Shown here: piece by piece, positions 10,713 to 23,025 of the stretch
Position numbering within the stretch: the first letter of the stretch is position 1
Layout: every line of letters starts with the position of its first letter
NCBI RefSeq assembly: GCF_029962835.1
Contig: NC_080591.1
Span: 39,997,501-40,061,500 of the forward strand
Direction of reading: 5' to 3'
Source: Magnolia sinica
Taxonomy: Eukaryota > Streptophyta > Magnoliopsida > Magnoliales > Magnoliaceae
Length of the DNA stretch: 64,000 nt
Made by a program: the position numbers and the translations under genes
The notes under the pieces: model-generated
What the model was told of the DNA's origin: nothing
The model's input: the letters and a program-made list of their open reading frames with translations, nothing else
Database searches by the model: none

Positions 10713-10790
10713 GCCTTTTGAGTAGCATTTTCTTTATGATATCTGTGAGTGCCTTTTGAGTAGCATTTTCTTTGTGATATCTGTGAGTGC
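10713..10790 (+). repeat. Tandem 38-bp duplication before the PPT
   Basis: Two copies of a 38-bp unit beginning GCCTTTTGAGTAGC differ at about two positions. They precede the first GGGGGAG tract (10799-10806) in the non-coding stretch between ORF3 and the 3' LTR. Confidence 0.75.
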
Positions 10791-10922
10791 TGCTACTCAG
10801 GGGGAGTAAGTATAGATGTATGTGTGTGCTAGTTTGTCTGCTAAAACTGGTGCATGATTCTTTGTTGAACATGTTGTACTTATCTTATTTTTTTTTGGAG
10901 TATGTTTTGTCACAAATTTAAC

Positions 10923-10934
10923 AAAGGGGGAGAT
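10923..10934 (+). other. Polypurine tract of the Sirevirus-like element
   Basis: AAAGGGGGAGAT directly abuts the TGTAAG start of the 3' LTR, the expected place for plus-strand priming. A second GGGGGAG tract lies about 120 bp upstream at 10799-10806; multiple PPT-like tracts are described for Sireviruses. Confidence 0.85.
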
Positions 10935-12928
10935 TGTAAGTGATATGGTCTCATGCTCCTTTGGTTGTCAAATTTTGTTGTGCCAAAACTCTATCTGTGT
11001 CTTATGTTTGTATGATGATATACATATGTTCAAGACATTGTTCAAGACATCGCATCGACTCTATAAAGACATTGCTTCTGTCAAGAACGATGAACTACTT
11101 CAAGCCAAGTCAAGCCATGTACTTTGTCAACTTCTGTAAACATCAATGTTCAGAGCTACATCGATAAACACTTCAAGACTCAAGTATATTTCAAGACTCA
11201 AGTGTAACTCAAGATGAAGTTTAATTTCAAGCTTTAGAAGATCTCAAGATCAAGATACATCAAGTAGAGATCTCAAGCTTCATAAGGTTCAAAGGTCAAC
11301 AATTATCTGAAAAGAATGAAATCCAATGTTCATACTTAATGTTCCAGGTATGATAGACCTTAGATTGACCTTAGGGTAGGTCATTTTGGTTACATAATTC
11401 AAGATAAATCTTTATATATGATTTTAGTCTGTTCTAAGACTAGTCCCGGACTTTGTTCGACTAGTCCTAGCACTGGTTTGACCAGTCCAAGAAATTTCAC
11501 GTCCAGCCCTAAGTTGTTGAAGATTTTAAAAAAAAATTTGGTTAAGCTATGACCAGTCCTGAGAACTGGTCGACCGGTCGTAAGAGGGTCACGACTCGAC
11601 CTTCGACCGGCCGTGTATCTACGATTCGAACTACAATGTACAAATCATGTTTCCTACGACCAGTCCTAGGTCAGCTACGACCAGTCGTTGGTGGTCCACG
11701 ACCAGTCGTAGAATCCCTACGACTAGTCGTTGAACGGTTTTTTTTAAGATCGCGTTTAAAATTTCAAAATGTCGTTGTTGCTACGACCAGTCGAAGCTTT
11801 CTCAAGACCAGTCATAGAGATGATTTCTGCAACTATAAATTGAACACGAATCTCAGAGTTTTACAACTCACTTCAAGAAAATCAAAGCTCCATTCTGAGA
11901 TAAGTTTGTGCTCATTTTAAGCTACGTTGTGCATAATTTATATTCTCTTTTTGTTAGCTTGTTTATTTGATTTTATTCATATATTCCAATCTTATTTGAA
12001 AAGAAGAATTGTTGTATTCCTTCTTCTTGGAATCAAAATCAAATATAGCTACGCCCATTTGATTTAATTTAAAATCAATTAGAACTTAGAACCATTTTAA
12101 GTGAGTATTGGACATTGAACGTTGATTCGAACTTCTACTCCGATCGGTTCTTTTGAGTTGCTACGAAAGGAGAAATCCAAGTATTTTACGTTTATGTAAA
12201 ATTTCTATTCTTTTGGTTTTTGTTTGAGATTTGCCAGAAAATTCTCATTGTGTGGTTATCTGAGGAGAGCCAGAAAACTCAAAAAGTGTAGGTCTTTGGA
12301 TTGTGTAAGCCCAATTTAAAAAGACACAATTGTGAAGGTTTTAGGTGAACCTGTGAAACCTATTTTATTAGTGAACGCTAATATCCCCTGTATGAGGATT
12401 TTAGGAGTGGAGTAGCATTCTGTGTGGCTGTTGTTGAACAGTTGGTGTACTCACAGGTGAACCACTATAATTCTTTGTCTTGTGGTTTGAATGCTTGCTT
12501 AAGTTTTATATCTTTTATCATTTAGATTTGTAGAATGTATGTGTGGATGTGAATGTTGTAAAATTTACATTTCAAAGCACAGTGGGAATGTTATAATAAT
12601 TTAGATTTAAATTCCTGCAATTTATTTTAATTCCTTGCTATTTATTTATTCTGCTCCGAATTAAGTTTTTGATACAAAGACGTTCAAGAAATAAGGTTGT
12701 CCTACCATAAACCCTTGGTTTTTATAGTGTAAGGTTGTCCTTAGAACTGAATTCGTATCAACCTCCCAATTCTTATTTATTGAGGTTGCTTTTATTCCAG
12801 CATTGTGAATTGATTTATTTTATTTGGTTATCATATTCTTTTATTCCGCTATTAAAGTTTTATTTTAGCATCGTCCTATTGACCTCCCCCCCCCCCCCCC
12901 CTCTAGGATGTATAGCTAGGCCATTTCA
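10935..12928 (+). repeat. 3' LTR of the Sirevirus-like element
   Basis: It starts TGTAAGTGATATGG directly after the PPT and ends TTTCA before the target duplication. It is 59 bp longer than the 5' LTR. Part of the difference is one extra CGACTAGTCG motif unit near 11715 and an insertion near 11745-11775. Confidence 0.92.
11434..11817 (+). repeat. Palindromic motif cluster in the 3' LTR
   Basis: This is the counterpart of the 5' LTR cluster, with at least 12 CGACYRGTCG-type motifs upstream of the TATA box. It carries CCTACGACTAGTCGTTG near 11716, which is missing from the 5' LTR. Confidence 0.75.
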
Positions 12929-13626
12929 ATCTCTTAACCTCCTCCGAACCTTCTCAATCCCAAGTCTAACCCAGATTGATCATGGTGCAACCCATGTCTT
13001 AGCCCACTCAAGTTCAAACCAAAGATTTCTTTATTTTATATATAAGCATTCATCATGATATCTATTCCCTTCTTAATCCCTCTGCTTCTATAGATCTCTA
13101 GTGAATGTATGCTCTGCGACTTACCATACATTGGATCCTGTCATATTAGAAATTCCTAGTGATCTAGTCCATTTTTCTTTACCTTTTTGTATAAGCATCA
13201 TCACATCCGCCTTTTAGACACGTTTTTGGGCATATGATCTGTGGCTTGCCGAAATCTCGGATCCTGCTGCATTAGAAACCCACGTGTGCCTAGTCCTACC
13301 TTGACCACATCATTCATCCCTTGAGATTTCCGTACCACACTAAGTAGAGACCGTACATTTGTACGGGCAAATATGGTGCCTAACACCTTCCCTTTTTATA
13401 ATCAAGGTCTCTTACCCGGAATCCTGAATCGTAGACTAGGAGTCAATCTAACGTAGGAGAGTCTTTGGATTTCTCCAACCTTACATATTTCGCGGGTTCT
13501 AGCCGATTATTGGATTCTGAGAATAATTGGCTAGTGGTGACTCCAACATTCAAAAATCAACCTACTCTCACCTTTCACCCCTAAAAACATTTAAATTAGC
13601 ATGGGCACCAATTTTTAACGTTCACA
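12929..13626 (+). repeat. 5' LTR of the Tat element, right piece
   Basis: It opens with the right ATCTC target copy (12929-12933) and aligns with 30292-30984 of the 3' LTR. It ends TTCACA at 13626, followed by a PBS-like sequence. Confidence 0.92.
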
Positions 13627-13629
13627 GAA

Positions 13630-13647
13630 TGTCGACTCCACTAGGGA
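13630..13647 (+). other. Primer-binding site-like sequence of the Tat element
   Basis: TGTCGACTCCACTAGGGA begins three bases after the 5' LTR. It has the TGGCGACTCC-like form common after LTRs of Tat elements, with a likely G to T change at position 3. The tRNA it would pair with was not identified. Confidence 0.55.
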
Positions 13648-13782
13648 TTTTTACTAGCTTCCGCTAACCAAGACCCGACTCGAAAATGTTCGGCGCTTTA
13701 ATCTCAAGGGACATCATCACTGCATTCATACCAAAAAAAATCAGTCTTTGGCTTACACTTGTTTTGAGCATCAATCCGAGTT

Positions 13783-15640
13783 ATGACTACTGAATCCCAA
13801 GCAGCTTTGGTTACCCAGGAAGAATAGCCGGCAGCTCCGCCAGCTTCTTAAACACCAGCATCAGAACCAATACTTATTCCAGTACCGACATCGGCACCGA
13901 CAGCTCCAACAGATTTGTCGGTCACAACAGCCTTGAATGAGATGTCTCAAAGCTTCAAGATATTACAGGAGTTGCTACTTCGCTTGGTACCAAGCACCAT
14001 ATCAAACACATAGGCAACACAACCTAGTGTCTGAAATAGCTCAATCTCACAAACTCCTTTCGCTTTCTCCCTCATTCCTCTAGCTAATCCTATTCTCCCT
14101 TTTCCAGAGGAGTCAGTACAACCACAACAACAACCAACAAATGGGAGCTATCCTCCCAGACATCACAATAATTAGGTTACAACATAGGTTCCCCCTAACG
14201 GGAATCACATACAAGAACTGGTGGATGCCCATGAAGGGGGGTTAGTTTCGAGTCCAACATACTCCCCCTAACGGGAGCAACATTCCGGAATTGGAAGATA
14301 CCCTGAGCGGGAGCCATTTTCGTACATCACACCCTCCCCCAAAAGTGAGTAGAGTTCAATTTCAGCTACCTCCCACCACCGGGAGTCCATCTTCTATCCA
14401 ACAACCCCCGACTCTTGGAAATCAAAGGGTCAAAGAGCTTGACCCTTATGAGGAGGAAGCAGCACAAGCCCTACATCAAGGCGAAAGATATACACAACCC
14501 CACAAATCTGAAATGGATGAAATGCGGGAACAGCTACAAATGGTATAAAATCAGTGCAGAGGTAGCAAGGAGTGGATCTCTCGTCCACTAAGTTCAGGGA
14601 TTTATGTCCCTTTCCTGATGCTCGAGTGTTCAAACTTCGAGGTACCAAAATTCAAAAGATATGATGGTAGCGGGTGTCCCACAGCACATTTAAAATCTTT
14701 TTGTGGGGAACTCAATGCAATAACCAAGAATGATGGAGCCTTGATATGGCTTTTTTAAAAATCCCTCAAGGGCGATGCCCTAGACTGGTATACCTCATTG
14801 GACAGCCATCAAATTAGGACTTCGGAGAGACTCTCCCAAGCATTCATTGACAAGTTTTCCTATAATCTAAACATGGCTCCAAGAAGAGCCGATCTGGCTG
14901 CCTTAAGACAAAAAAGTGACGAATCATTGTCAGCATATGTGAGACGATGGCGGGCCATGGCAGCCTGAATGAGAAGCCCCATCGATGATGAGGAACAGAT
15001 ATCTATGATTGTCCATTCAGCGAATCCAAACATCTCAGGATACCTAATCTCATACCTATATATAAACTTCTCCCAGATCATCCGAGCCGGAGAACAGGTA
15101 GAAGCCAAAATAAGAGCCAGAACCATTTCACCAAGGCCACATCAGGCCCCCTCAATCAAAAGAAATAAAGTCGAGGGAAAATCCATTGAATATGTGAATG
15201 GAAACGGCACTGCTCCCATGCAACGTACCACCGAAGTTAATAATATTGTCATGAATACTCAAGGCAACCAATACACTCTGCCATCGGAGCCACAACAAAA
15301 TAAGCAATACCAACCAGAGCAAACCCAACAGGGATATCAGGCACAACTACCTCAACCGCAACCACAACAGCCTAAGGGAAATTCATAAAATTCATACAGG
15401 CAAGCTATGTTGGGCAGGAAGTTCACACCGCTCACACAAACATATAGTCAAGTTTTGACAATGTTGATGCAAAGGCAACTCCTAAAGCTACTCCAACCGC
15501 GACTTCCGCCAAATCCCCTGCCACCAGGTTACAATGAAAATCAATATTGCATATATCACCAGGCTTCCGATCATCTAACAGACTGTTGTTTCTCCTTGAA
15601 GCACGCGGTCTAAGATTTGATCGAAAGTTAGAAAATCACA
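13783..15640 (+). pseudogene. Gag of the Tat element, broken
   Basis: The ATG at 13783 begins a Pro/Ala-rich leader with stops near 13825 and 13850. The conserved retrotransposon gag domain is readable at about 14640-15125 (KRYDGSGCPTAHLKSF, GDALDWYTSL, LSAYVRRWRAMAA). Internal stops occur at about 14757 and 14967, the latter consistent with CGA to TGA. A C-terminal Cys/His motif (YCIYHQASDHLTDCC) lies at about 15545-15590, typical of Tat gag, and ends in a stop where other Tat elements have Gln. Confidence 0.85.
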
Positions 15641-16680
15641 ATCACCCCACAGGCTGGCAGCGCCACTCTGGCCAACATCCTCCAAAATCCCTTGCCATTG
15701 CATCCAGCAAGACCCAGCACATTCGGCACCTCTACCGTCAACAATATTGAGAAAGAGCATCCCATATACTCCTCCCCACATCACTCCATACAAGCAATCA
15801 TGCCCGATACAGCAAATCGGACATGGGGATACCAACAGGTGCCTCCACCTAGGCCACAGGTATTCCTTGAGGTAGCACCAATAACACCACCTCTCATATT
15901 CCAAAGGGCATCAATAATGCCCACCAGGTCACATTCTCAGCCTATCTCTCTCCAAGGGGCATGTCCAACCCCATTCCTAGCATATCTAAACAAATCGAAT
16001 TCTGTACCCCTCATCCTTCCGACAGGCCTCCCTGATCTAGCCTCTCTAACCTTGCAAGGGGCACCCTTGGTCCATTCCCCAAGTTTCTTAATGCCTCACC
16101 AACTGGCACATGCTTAGAGGATCCCTCCTTCACAAAGTACATATCAAGAGGAGAAGAAAAATCCCACTGACAAATCCCGCTAGGATTCAGTCATTCTCCA
16201 AGAGAAATCATCAAGTCCACCACAAGTAGTTCCGGTAACAACCACTTAGCCTCAAGAGCCAATGATATATCTGGAGGGGAAGATGGTTCCCTCCTATAAC
16301 ACAAAGGCAGTCCCACGGCACTATCCAGAGTGCACTGAAGTAGGCAACAATGGTAGGTATTTCAGGAGAGACAATCAGAACCCAAAAGAAACCCAGGGAA
16401 CTTTGTCAGGAACAACCCACAAAATTGATGCTGCCTACGACATAGCAGCTCAGCTCAAATCCATTCTCGCACAAATTTCTATCTGGGAACTCTTGTGTAC
16501 GTCCAGATCGCATCGAGAAATCTTTACGAAAACTCTGAATGATGCACATATCTCTCCTGACGTACCTCCTGAAATGGTGGCAAGCATGATCAGACAACTC
16601 CTCGCACTGCGAGCTATCACTTTCTCTGATGATGAATTTCCACGTGAAGGTCACAAGCGTGGGCGTCACTTAATATAGCC
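15641..16680 (+). pseudogene. Gag-protease linker of the Tat element, broken
   Basis: Pro/Gln/Ser-rich coding-like sequence with short open pieces at 15692-16117 and 16262-16678. The last part encodes DVPPEMVASMIRQ and ITFSDDEFPREG, the region just before the protease in Tat elements. No enzymatic motif is present. Confidence 0.6.
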
Positions 16681-17460
16681 ATCCGTTACAGGAATTTCAA
16701 AGTACCACTCGTACTCATTGACAATGGATCAAGCCTTAATGTTTTCCCTTTGAGGACTGCCGAACATTTAAAGATTGAACCATTTTCTTTCAGGCCCAGT
16801 GCCATGAGTGTCAGAGCCTTCAATAACTCCCGAAGGCAAGTAGAGGCAGAAATAGACATTGAGTTACAAATCGGACCAGACATGACTCTTATAACATTTC
16901 AGATCAATGACATTCCTGCCTCATTTAACCTTCTGTTGAGACGGCCATGGTTCCATGTTGTTGGAGCTATCACATCCACTCTCCATCAAAGGGTTAAATT
17001 CCCATCGAAAAATCGGATCATCTCAGTGTTGGCCGAACCGGAAATCATCTTACCGGTGGTGGTCAATACTCTAAAAACTAACATTCCAGTGATTAACATC
17101 CAACATGTGGAGGGTGACATATCATATCATAGTTTTGAGTTTGAAATCGTGAACTTCATCGCCAACCCCTACCCACTCGCAGTCGAATATGTCATCCCTC
17201 CTGCTGAACAGCTATTCCTGAACTACCGTACTGAGTTCTATGAGAAAGGTATGGTAGTAAAGCCAACTCATGCCAACGTGCAAAGACAGGGACTGGGGTA
17301 TCAACCGACACCGGAAGATCAAACCCCAAGGCCAAAAAAGAGGCAACCATTCAAATGCATAGCCATCGAGTTTGTTAAAGCCAGAACAATCTGTGGTAAC
17401 ATGATGATCTTTCTCGAGGATCACCTCCAGCGGCTCAAACTAATAGAACATTCCAACTAG
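16681..17460 (+). pseudogene. Aspartic protease and following region of the Tat element
   Basis: The active-site motif reads LIDNGSSLNVFPL at about 16717, the DNGS form common in Tat proteases. It is followed by FQINDIPASFNLLLRRPWFH, where the usual GRPW is RRPW, and TLHQRVKFPS. A 236-codon frame is open from 16750 to 17460, but the active Asp lies upstream of its first Met. The element's proteolytic processing would have depended on this domain. Confidence 0.85.
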
Positions 17461-18400
17461 GAATCCATTTGGCCACCAATACGATGGGATAAGATCCTCA
17501 GGGCATCTAAAGCACACTCAGTGCCAGGCGCAAAACCCGCAGACCTATAACATGAAGGTAAGGGCACAGAGGCAGGGACACCCATAAAGGACCCAGGACC
17601 AGGAGTGCCCATTACAAGTCAGCTAGGCAAGAACAGGGAGGCACTCATCCACACCAATAGTCAAGGGGAAACACCCCCATCAACAATTCAGCAACACAAT
17701 GGGCGGAAACAGCCCATCCATTGGGTCGACAAAGGGAAGTGGCCTTCCCTTGACTGGACGGACATCAGGATCCAACCACAATATGGACCCGAAGAGCTCC
17801 AACTTCTAAGAGAAGAGACCGGATCAGACTCTGACTCTGAACTCGGTCTAGTAAACATCATGGTCATCGGGACAAATGACCCATAGTTACAAACAGAGTA
17901 GAGCAACAAGATCGAAAGGGTGAAAGAACCGAGCTGGATAGCCATCCCCCTCACGATCAAATCGGCCGTTAAGCTATCCATGGATGTTGGCCTCCAAAAA
18001 AAGGCTAATGTAAATAGCAGTTGGTACCCCGAATCAGGACAGGATCAATCATGGTTTTTAACACAGTCATGTTCGGGATCCCTTGGCGACACAAAAAAAT
18101 CAAAAAAATCCTCAAAACACAAAACCATCAAGTATTCCAAAAATCACAAAACCACCAAATATTTCTCAAAATCACAAAACATCAGAAAATCTTCAAAATC
18201 CAAAAACAACAGAAAAGCTTTCAAAAATCACCATGCCAAACACTTCACTCACGGCTCCAGAGTTCGAGGTCAACTCATATGATTTCGATCTAGAGTTAGA
18301 TTTCGAACTCATGGGATTGGATGAAGCCCAGGATGAGGGAAATAATGATACAGCTCGAACTTGAGAATTCCCTCAAAAGGTTCGAAACAAAGCCAACGTT
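17461..18400 (+). other. Spacer between protease and RT of the Tat element
   Basis: The sequence is mostly polar and charged in all forward frames with several stops. At about 18085-18245 there is an A/C-rich degenerate repeat of ATCACAAAACCACCA-like units. The end (18235-18360) encodes an acidic stretch that leads into the RT frame. No domain was recognised. Confidence 0.55.
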
Positions 18401-19240
18401 GTGGCAGACGATTTCGAAGTTGTGAACTTGGGATCACCAGAACTCCCTAAAGAAGTGTGCATCGGTAGATTACTATCTTCAGAATACAAGCAGAGGATAA
18501 TGGAATTCTTGAGACCGAGGTTGTCTAACTTTTCCTTCTCTTACGAAGACATGCCAGGGCTTGAAGAAAATTTGATAGTGCACTACTTGCCAATGAAGCT
18601 AGACATGAAGCCTATCAAGCAAAAGCTCCAAAGAATGAAGCCAGAATGGGCCCTAAAGGTCCATGATGAAGTCATCAAGCAATACAACACGGGATTCTTA
18701 GTAGTCTCCAATAATCTGAAATGGCTCGTAAATATCGTACCAGTACCAAAAAAGGATGGCAAAGTCAGGATGTGCATCGACTTTAGGGACCTCAACAAAG
18801 CAAGCCATAAAGATAATTTCCCTTTACCTCACATCGACACACTGGTAGATAATACTGCTGGACACAAGATCTTCTCCTTCATGGACGGCTTCACCTTCTA
18901 CAATCAGATCAAGATGGCTGTCAAAGTTCGTGAGAAGACTTCTTTCATCACATCATGGGGACTTTCTACTATCGGATTATGCCCTTCGGGCTGAAGAATG
19001 CGGGAGCTACATATCAGCGAGCCATAACTACCTTGTTCCACGACATGATTAACAAGGAAATGGAAGTCTATAAGGACAAAATGATCGTCAAATCTCGCAC
19101 GATCGAAGGATATTTTGAAGACCTTAAGAAGCTCTTCGATAGGCTAAAAAAAGTTCAAGCTACACCTCAACCTGCAAAAATGTGTCTTCAACGCAACCAG
19201 AGGCAAGCTGTTAGGCTTCATCATCAGTGAAGATGATATC
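18401..19240 (+). pseudogene. Reverse transcriptase of the Tat element, catalytic motif lost
   Basis: The gypsy RT is clear: PVPKKDGKVRMCIDFRDLNKA (about 18740-18803), then HKIFSFMDGF with the first catalytic Asp, a frameshift near 18955, then RIMPFGLKNAGATYQRA. The expected YVDD box reads YKDK at about 19069-19080 (EVYKDKMIVKS), so two key positions are changed. This RT could not work even if the frames were joined. Confidence 0.9.
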
Positions 19241-19890
19241 CGAGTGGACGAGACCAAAACCAAAGCAATCATCGAGATGCCCGCGCCTAGTACCGAAAAA
19301 GAGATTTGGGGTTTCCTCGGAAGGATTTAGTACATCAGCCAATTCATCGTACAACTCACACCCATCCGTGAGCCCATATTCAAGCTTCTAAGGAAGAATT
19401 CACCAAAGGAATGGAACGACAACTTTCAAATGACTTTTGAAAAGATTAAGTAGTACCTATTAAATCCTCCAGTGCTCATGCCACCTATCCCAGGTAGACA
19501 CCTACTGGTGTACATCTCAGTCGCAACGGAAGCGATCGGACGCGTTCTCGGCAACACCACGATACAAGGAGAAAGGAGCAAGCGATCTACTATCTAAGCT
19601 GATTGTTCATAAGCTATGAAGCCAAATACTCCATCTTAGAGAAAACGTGCCTCTCCCTAGTCTGGGCAATGCAACATTTACGACAATACATGATCGCTTA
19701 CCCAATCCTCCTACTCGCTCGCATGGACCCATTAAAGTATTTGTTCGAGAAACTGGCACTAATGGGCAGAATAGCAAAATGGCAACTGCTGCTTTTCGAG
19801 TTCGACATCACCTATGTCACTCAGAAAGTAATCAAGGGGCAAGCACTAGCCGACCATTTAGCAGCGCACTCTCTACCAGATTACTAACCA
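19241..19890 (+). pseudogene. First RNase H of the Tat element
   Basis: The connection domain is readable at 19225-19500 (EIWGFLGRI, YISQFIVQLTP), with TAG stops at about 19328 and 19451. The RNase H continues at 19603-19887 with AKYSILEKTCLSLVWAM, KYLFEKLALMGRIAKWQ and KGQALADHLA, the usual gypsy signature. A frame break separates the two parts near 19595. Confidence 0.87.
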
Positions 19891-19949
19891 CTGAAGACCT
19901 TCTTTCCTAACGAGGACATCCTCCTGATAGAAGAAGAAGAAAGAAAGAA

Positions 19950-20021
19950 AGGCAGGAGAGTGGACACTCTTCTTCGACAGAGCTGCAAATTCAAAAGGTA
20001 GTGGGGTAGGAGCAATACTCT
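19950..20021 (+). pseudogene. Second RNase H of the Tat element, N-terminal piece
   Basis: The sequence encodes LFFDRAANSKGSGVGAIL, the first strand and catalytic Asp region of the extra RNase H of the Tat lineage. It is cut at 20021 by the Tekay-like solo LTR and resumes at 23026. The last five bases (ACTCT) are the left target copy. Confidence 0.85.
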
Positions 20022-23000
20022 TATAACACCCTAAATTTCGAGGGTCGAGCAAGGTTCGACTCCCGAGATTCCAAACATCACTTATGTCCTATGAAAAATA
20101 GTTTTCAGATTTCTTCCATGTTAATTGATTAAGCATGCATGGGATTATACTAAACAACACATCATACTCCGGATTTAATAAAGTTAAGCAAGTGCAGAAT
20201 TCTAAAACATGTTTGTATAAGTATGTAGATGTTTCACAAGGTTTCTTCCAGAGTATGAGTATGTAACCGGGTTCAATATATACATGTATTATTTTAAAAT
20301 GAACAAAATGGGGAAATGTAAATGTGTCCAACTAAGCCCAGATGCCCAGTAATCCCTGCGTAAAGTACGTGGCCTACATCGACCCACTCTAGAGTTGGAA
20401 GTAGGAGAATTCCTCCTCATCCAAGAAGTCCTGCTCATTGCATAGACGTCGTCTGTACCTGCATCTACATCAAAGTCTGATTGGTGTTTTAAAACAACGT
20501 CCCAGAGTGGGAGTAAGTGTTCAACTCAGTGGTTCTATAAGGCAAAAGTTACACATGTTATAAAGTTAATCAAAGCAATATGATAAGGCAATCATAACAA
20601 TCACTTCCTAACTATTCTTTTTTATGCAGGAATGGAGTGTAAGTAATGATGCATGCCCTCACCCATCAATGCTCCCTCAACACGCGACTCCGACCACCTA
20701 TTTCGCATAAAACAACACTTCCTCAACTGTGCAACTCCAACGCCTTTTTGGCACATCCTAGCTAATTCAGTATGATGCATGGTCGTGTTAGCCAAGTAAT
20801 TAATTATGCTCATTCATACAGTAAGTTTGGAAAGTTAGGGTATCTCTCTTTTTAATATTGACCCAAATCGATCATTTGGCATCAGACAACCGCAGTGGTC
20901 GACTCATATGTTCTGGATCCATTTAGGTTCGTCACTCCTAGTTAAAGCATATGATAGGCAAGTTGTAAGAAGTTGTGCTCACGGTCACTATGGGGAGGCT
21001 CGTCACCTCAGCGTAGGCCGACAACACGAACACGGTGTCCCATACCACCATGCCCGGCTCACGAGTCTTGAGGATCGTGGTACCATGGTTAAAGTGGATC
21101 TTTACATTGGTGAGGGGTACCTTAGATTCAAGCAGTCACGTTCATATATGGTAAACACACAATAGGTCAACCAGTTGGTGAGGTAAGCTCGATTGGTACG
21201 AGCATATGCTGATCTAATCGACATAGAATGCATAAGCACCCCTTGTGACCTAGCTACTGTCGACAGTCATCGTACTACTCATCGAGTTTACCCAAGGTGG
21301 CAAGACTAATTTGGCCACCCGAACATGGACTTTTACCGATTTCTTGGACTACATTTGTAGCCTCAATCATATACAAATGCTGCTAACAACCACGTGATAT
21401 ATCTATCCCAGTATTCAATAAACAATCCAAGTGGATTTGTCACTTGGGCATTCATCAAACATATAGACCATGTTAACAACCACTTGCATTTTATCAATTG
21501 ATTACATAGAGGAAAATATACATATGCATAAGACAATAAAGAATCCTATCTTAAAACTTATAGTAAATACAAATCATCAACAATTTCTCATTTAGATAAT
21601 TTATCAAACACATAGACTACGTTAGTTACAACACATGTTTTATCAATTCTTTAAACAGAGAAATCCATATGTATATAACAATGATGAATCCTAGATTAGT
21701 AATCATGGCAAGCAATAATCATTTTCAATTTCTCATTTAAACATTTCAACAAACATGTAGGTTGCATCATTTATTTATCACAGTTTATAGGTGTATCTCA
21801 TACAGAAATCAATATATTTAAGACAATACGGCAGCAATCAAGACAAGCATAAATCATTAGCTGTGATGAAAGCATTGATAAACCGCAACCTAAGCGTTTA
21901 TAGCCGCACCTTCCGTTAGTACGCTCGACTCGGACTCAATCCAAATTCAACGTTTCCAAAAATGAAACGTCAGGCACCTAAATGATGAAACTAGTTAGCT
22001 AGGTTAACAAAAAACCGTTCAGGAGCTCTACATCAATATTAGGGTTGGTATTTCTTACCCGAAATCATAGCCGAAAGAGGTTTGGGTAGCGAAAGGAGGC
22101 GGTGATTAGGCACGTGGATGCATGGTAGAAGATTTCCCACTGTTGCAGCGATCTCCCCAAGTTTGCCTTCCTCTTTTCTCCTCTCCTCCCCTAGGGTTTG
22201 CAAAATTTGTATATGGGAGAGAGAGGGTGAAATGAGAGCTATATATAACCCCAGATGTGATGTAAATGTCCCCAAGGTCACTTTCTACTATGTTTCTACC
22301 CTATGGGCGGCCGTTTCTGACGAATAGGGCTCTTAGGGAGGCCCACAGCTCATTTAAATCACAAGGTACACTCCATGACAATGGATCCATGCTAGGACAC
22401 GATTTCAGTGCGATCAGATAAGCCGATCAGCCGTGGAGAACTTGTGTCAGATCAATGGTCATACGTGTTCAATCGAGGCCACGGTTATACGAATATGTGC
22501 AGGAAAATTTCCTTTCTTTATGTATGAAGTTTGGTCACAAACCAACGGTCAGAAATCCTTAATTTTACGTAAGAGAAAACGGCCCAATTCACTTAAGTTT
22601 TAGTTCATTTTCTTAAGGTATTTGCGTTTCCCATGCACTTAACTCACGGCTCAAATTGGGCCTTTCTAGACACTATTTGGGCCTGATTCCCGCTATGGTT
22701 GTCAAGCCCAGCAGGACGGACGTCATCCTATAGTTTCGCAGTCATTGGACCCCCGACGTGCAGTCTAGGTCCGTTATAGAGTTTTAATGTACTCCTGGGG
22801 GCGACAGGCCCTCGGGATTTCTCCTAGGTCTTCAGGTGGCATTGAGCGAGTGGTACTCTTGATTCTAGGCCTTCCCATTTGTAAAAATGGTGGCCCAAGC
22901 TTAATCTATAGATTACTTAACATTTAACTAAATCTCATCTAAATTATCCAACTGAGTGCGGTCCTTAGGTTGTTCCGCCTGAGGTTGTACTCGAATCTTT

Positions 23001-23025
23001 GTACGGATTTTTCTGGGACGTTACA
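20022..23025 (+). mobile_element. 3.0 kb solo LTR, Tekay/Del-like gypsy
   Basis: It starts TATAACACCCTAAATTTCG, matching the TGTAACACCC start of many Del/Tekay LTRs with TG changed to TA, and ends GGGACGTTACA. It is flanked by the exact duplication ACTCT (20017-20021 and 23026-23030). It contains a CATGCCCGGCTCACGAG stretch (about 21049-21065) and a TATA box at 22239. At 3004 bp it suits this lineage, which has very long LTRs. There is no internal region. Short ORFs inside (for example 22039-22281) have no recognised similarity. Confidence 0.88.
22239..22248 (+). promoter_or_regulatory. TATA box in the Tekay-like solo LTR
   Basis: CTATATATAA lies about 2.2 kb into the LTR after a GAGAGAGAGGG stretch, leaving about 0.78 kb of R-U5. 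The proportions fit a long-U3 gypsy LTR. Confidence 0.5.

Larger units (their letters stand above)
292..12928 (+). mobile_element. Sirevirus-like Ty1/copia retrotransposon, full structure, decayed coding
   Basis: The element starts TGTAAGTG and ends TTTCA. It is flanked by the exact 5-bp duplication ATCTC (287-291 and 12929-12933) and sits inside the 5' LTR of the Tat element. It has long LTRs (1935 and 1994 bp), an initiator-Met PBS, gag, protease, integrase, RT and RNase H in copia order, an extra ORF after pol, and GGGGGAG polypurine tracts. Long LTRs, the large gag with a coiled coil and the extra envelope-like ORF point to the Sirevirus (SIRE/Maximus) group. The first 76 aligned LTR bases differ at four sites, so the insertion is not recent. 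A solo LTR interrupts the integrase. Confidence 0.93.

Noticed and set aside
22039-22281. Small ORFs inside the 3-kb solo LTR
   Set aside because: No similarity to known proteins, and they overlap on opposite strands across the TATA region.
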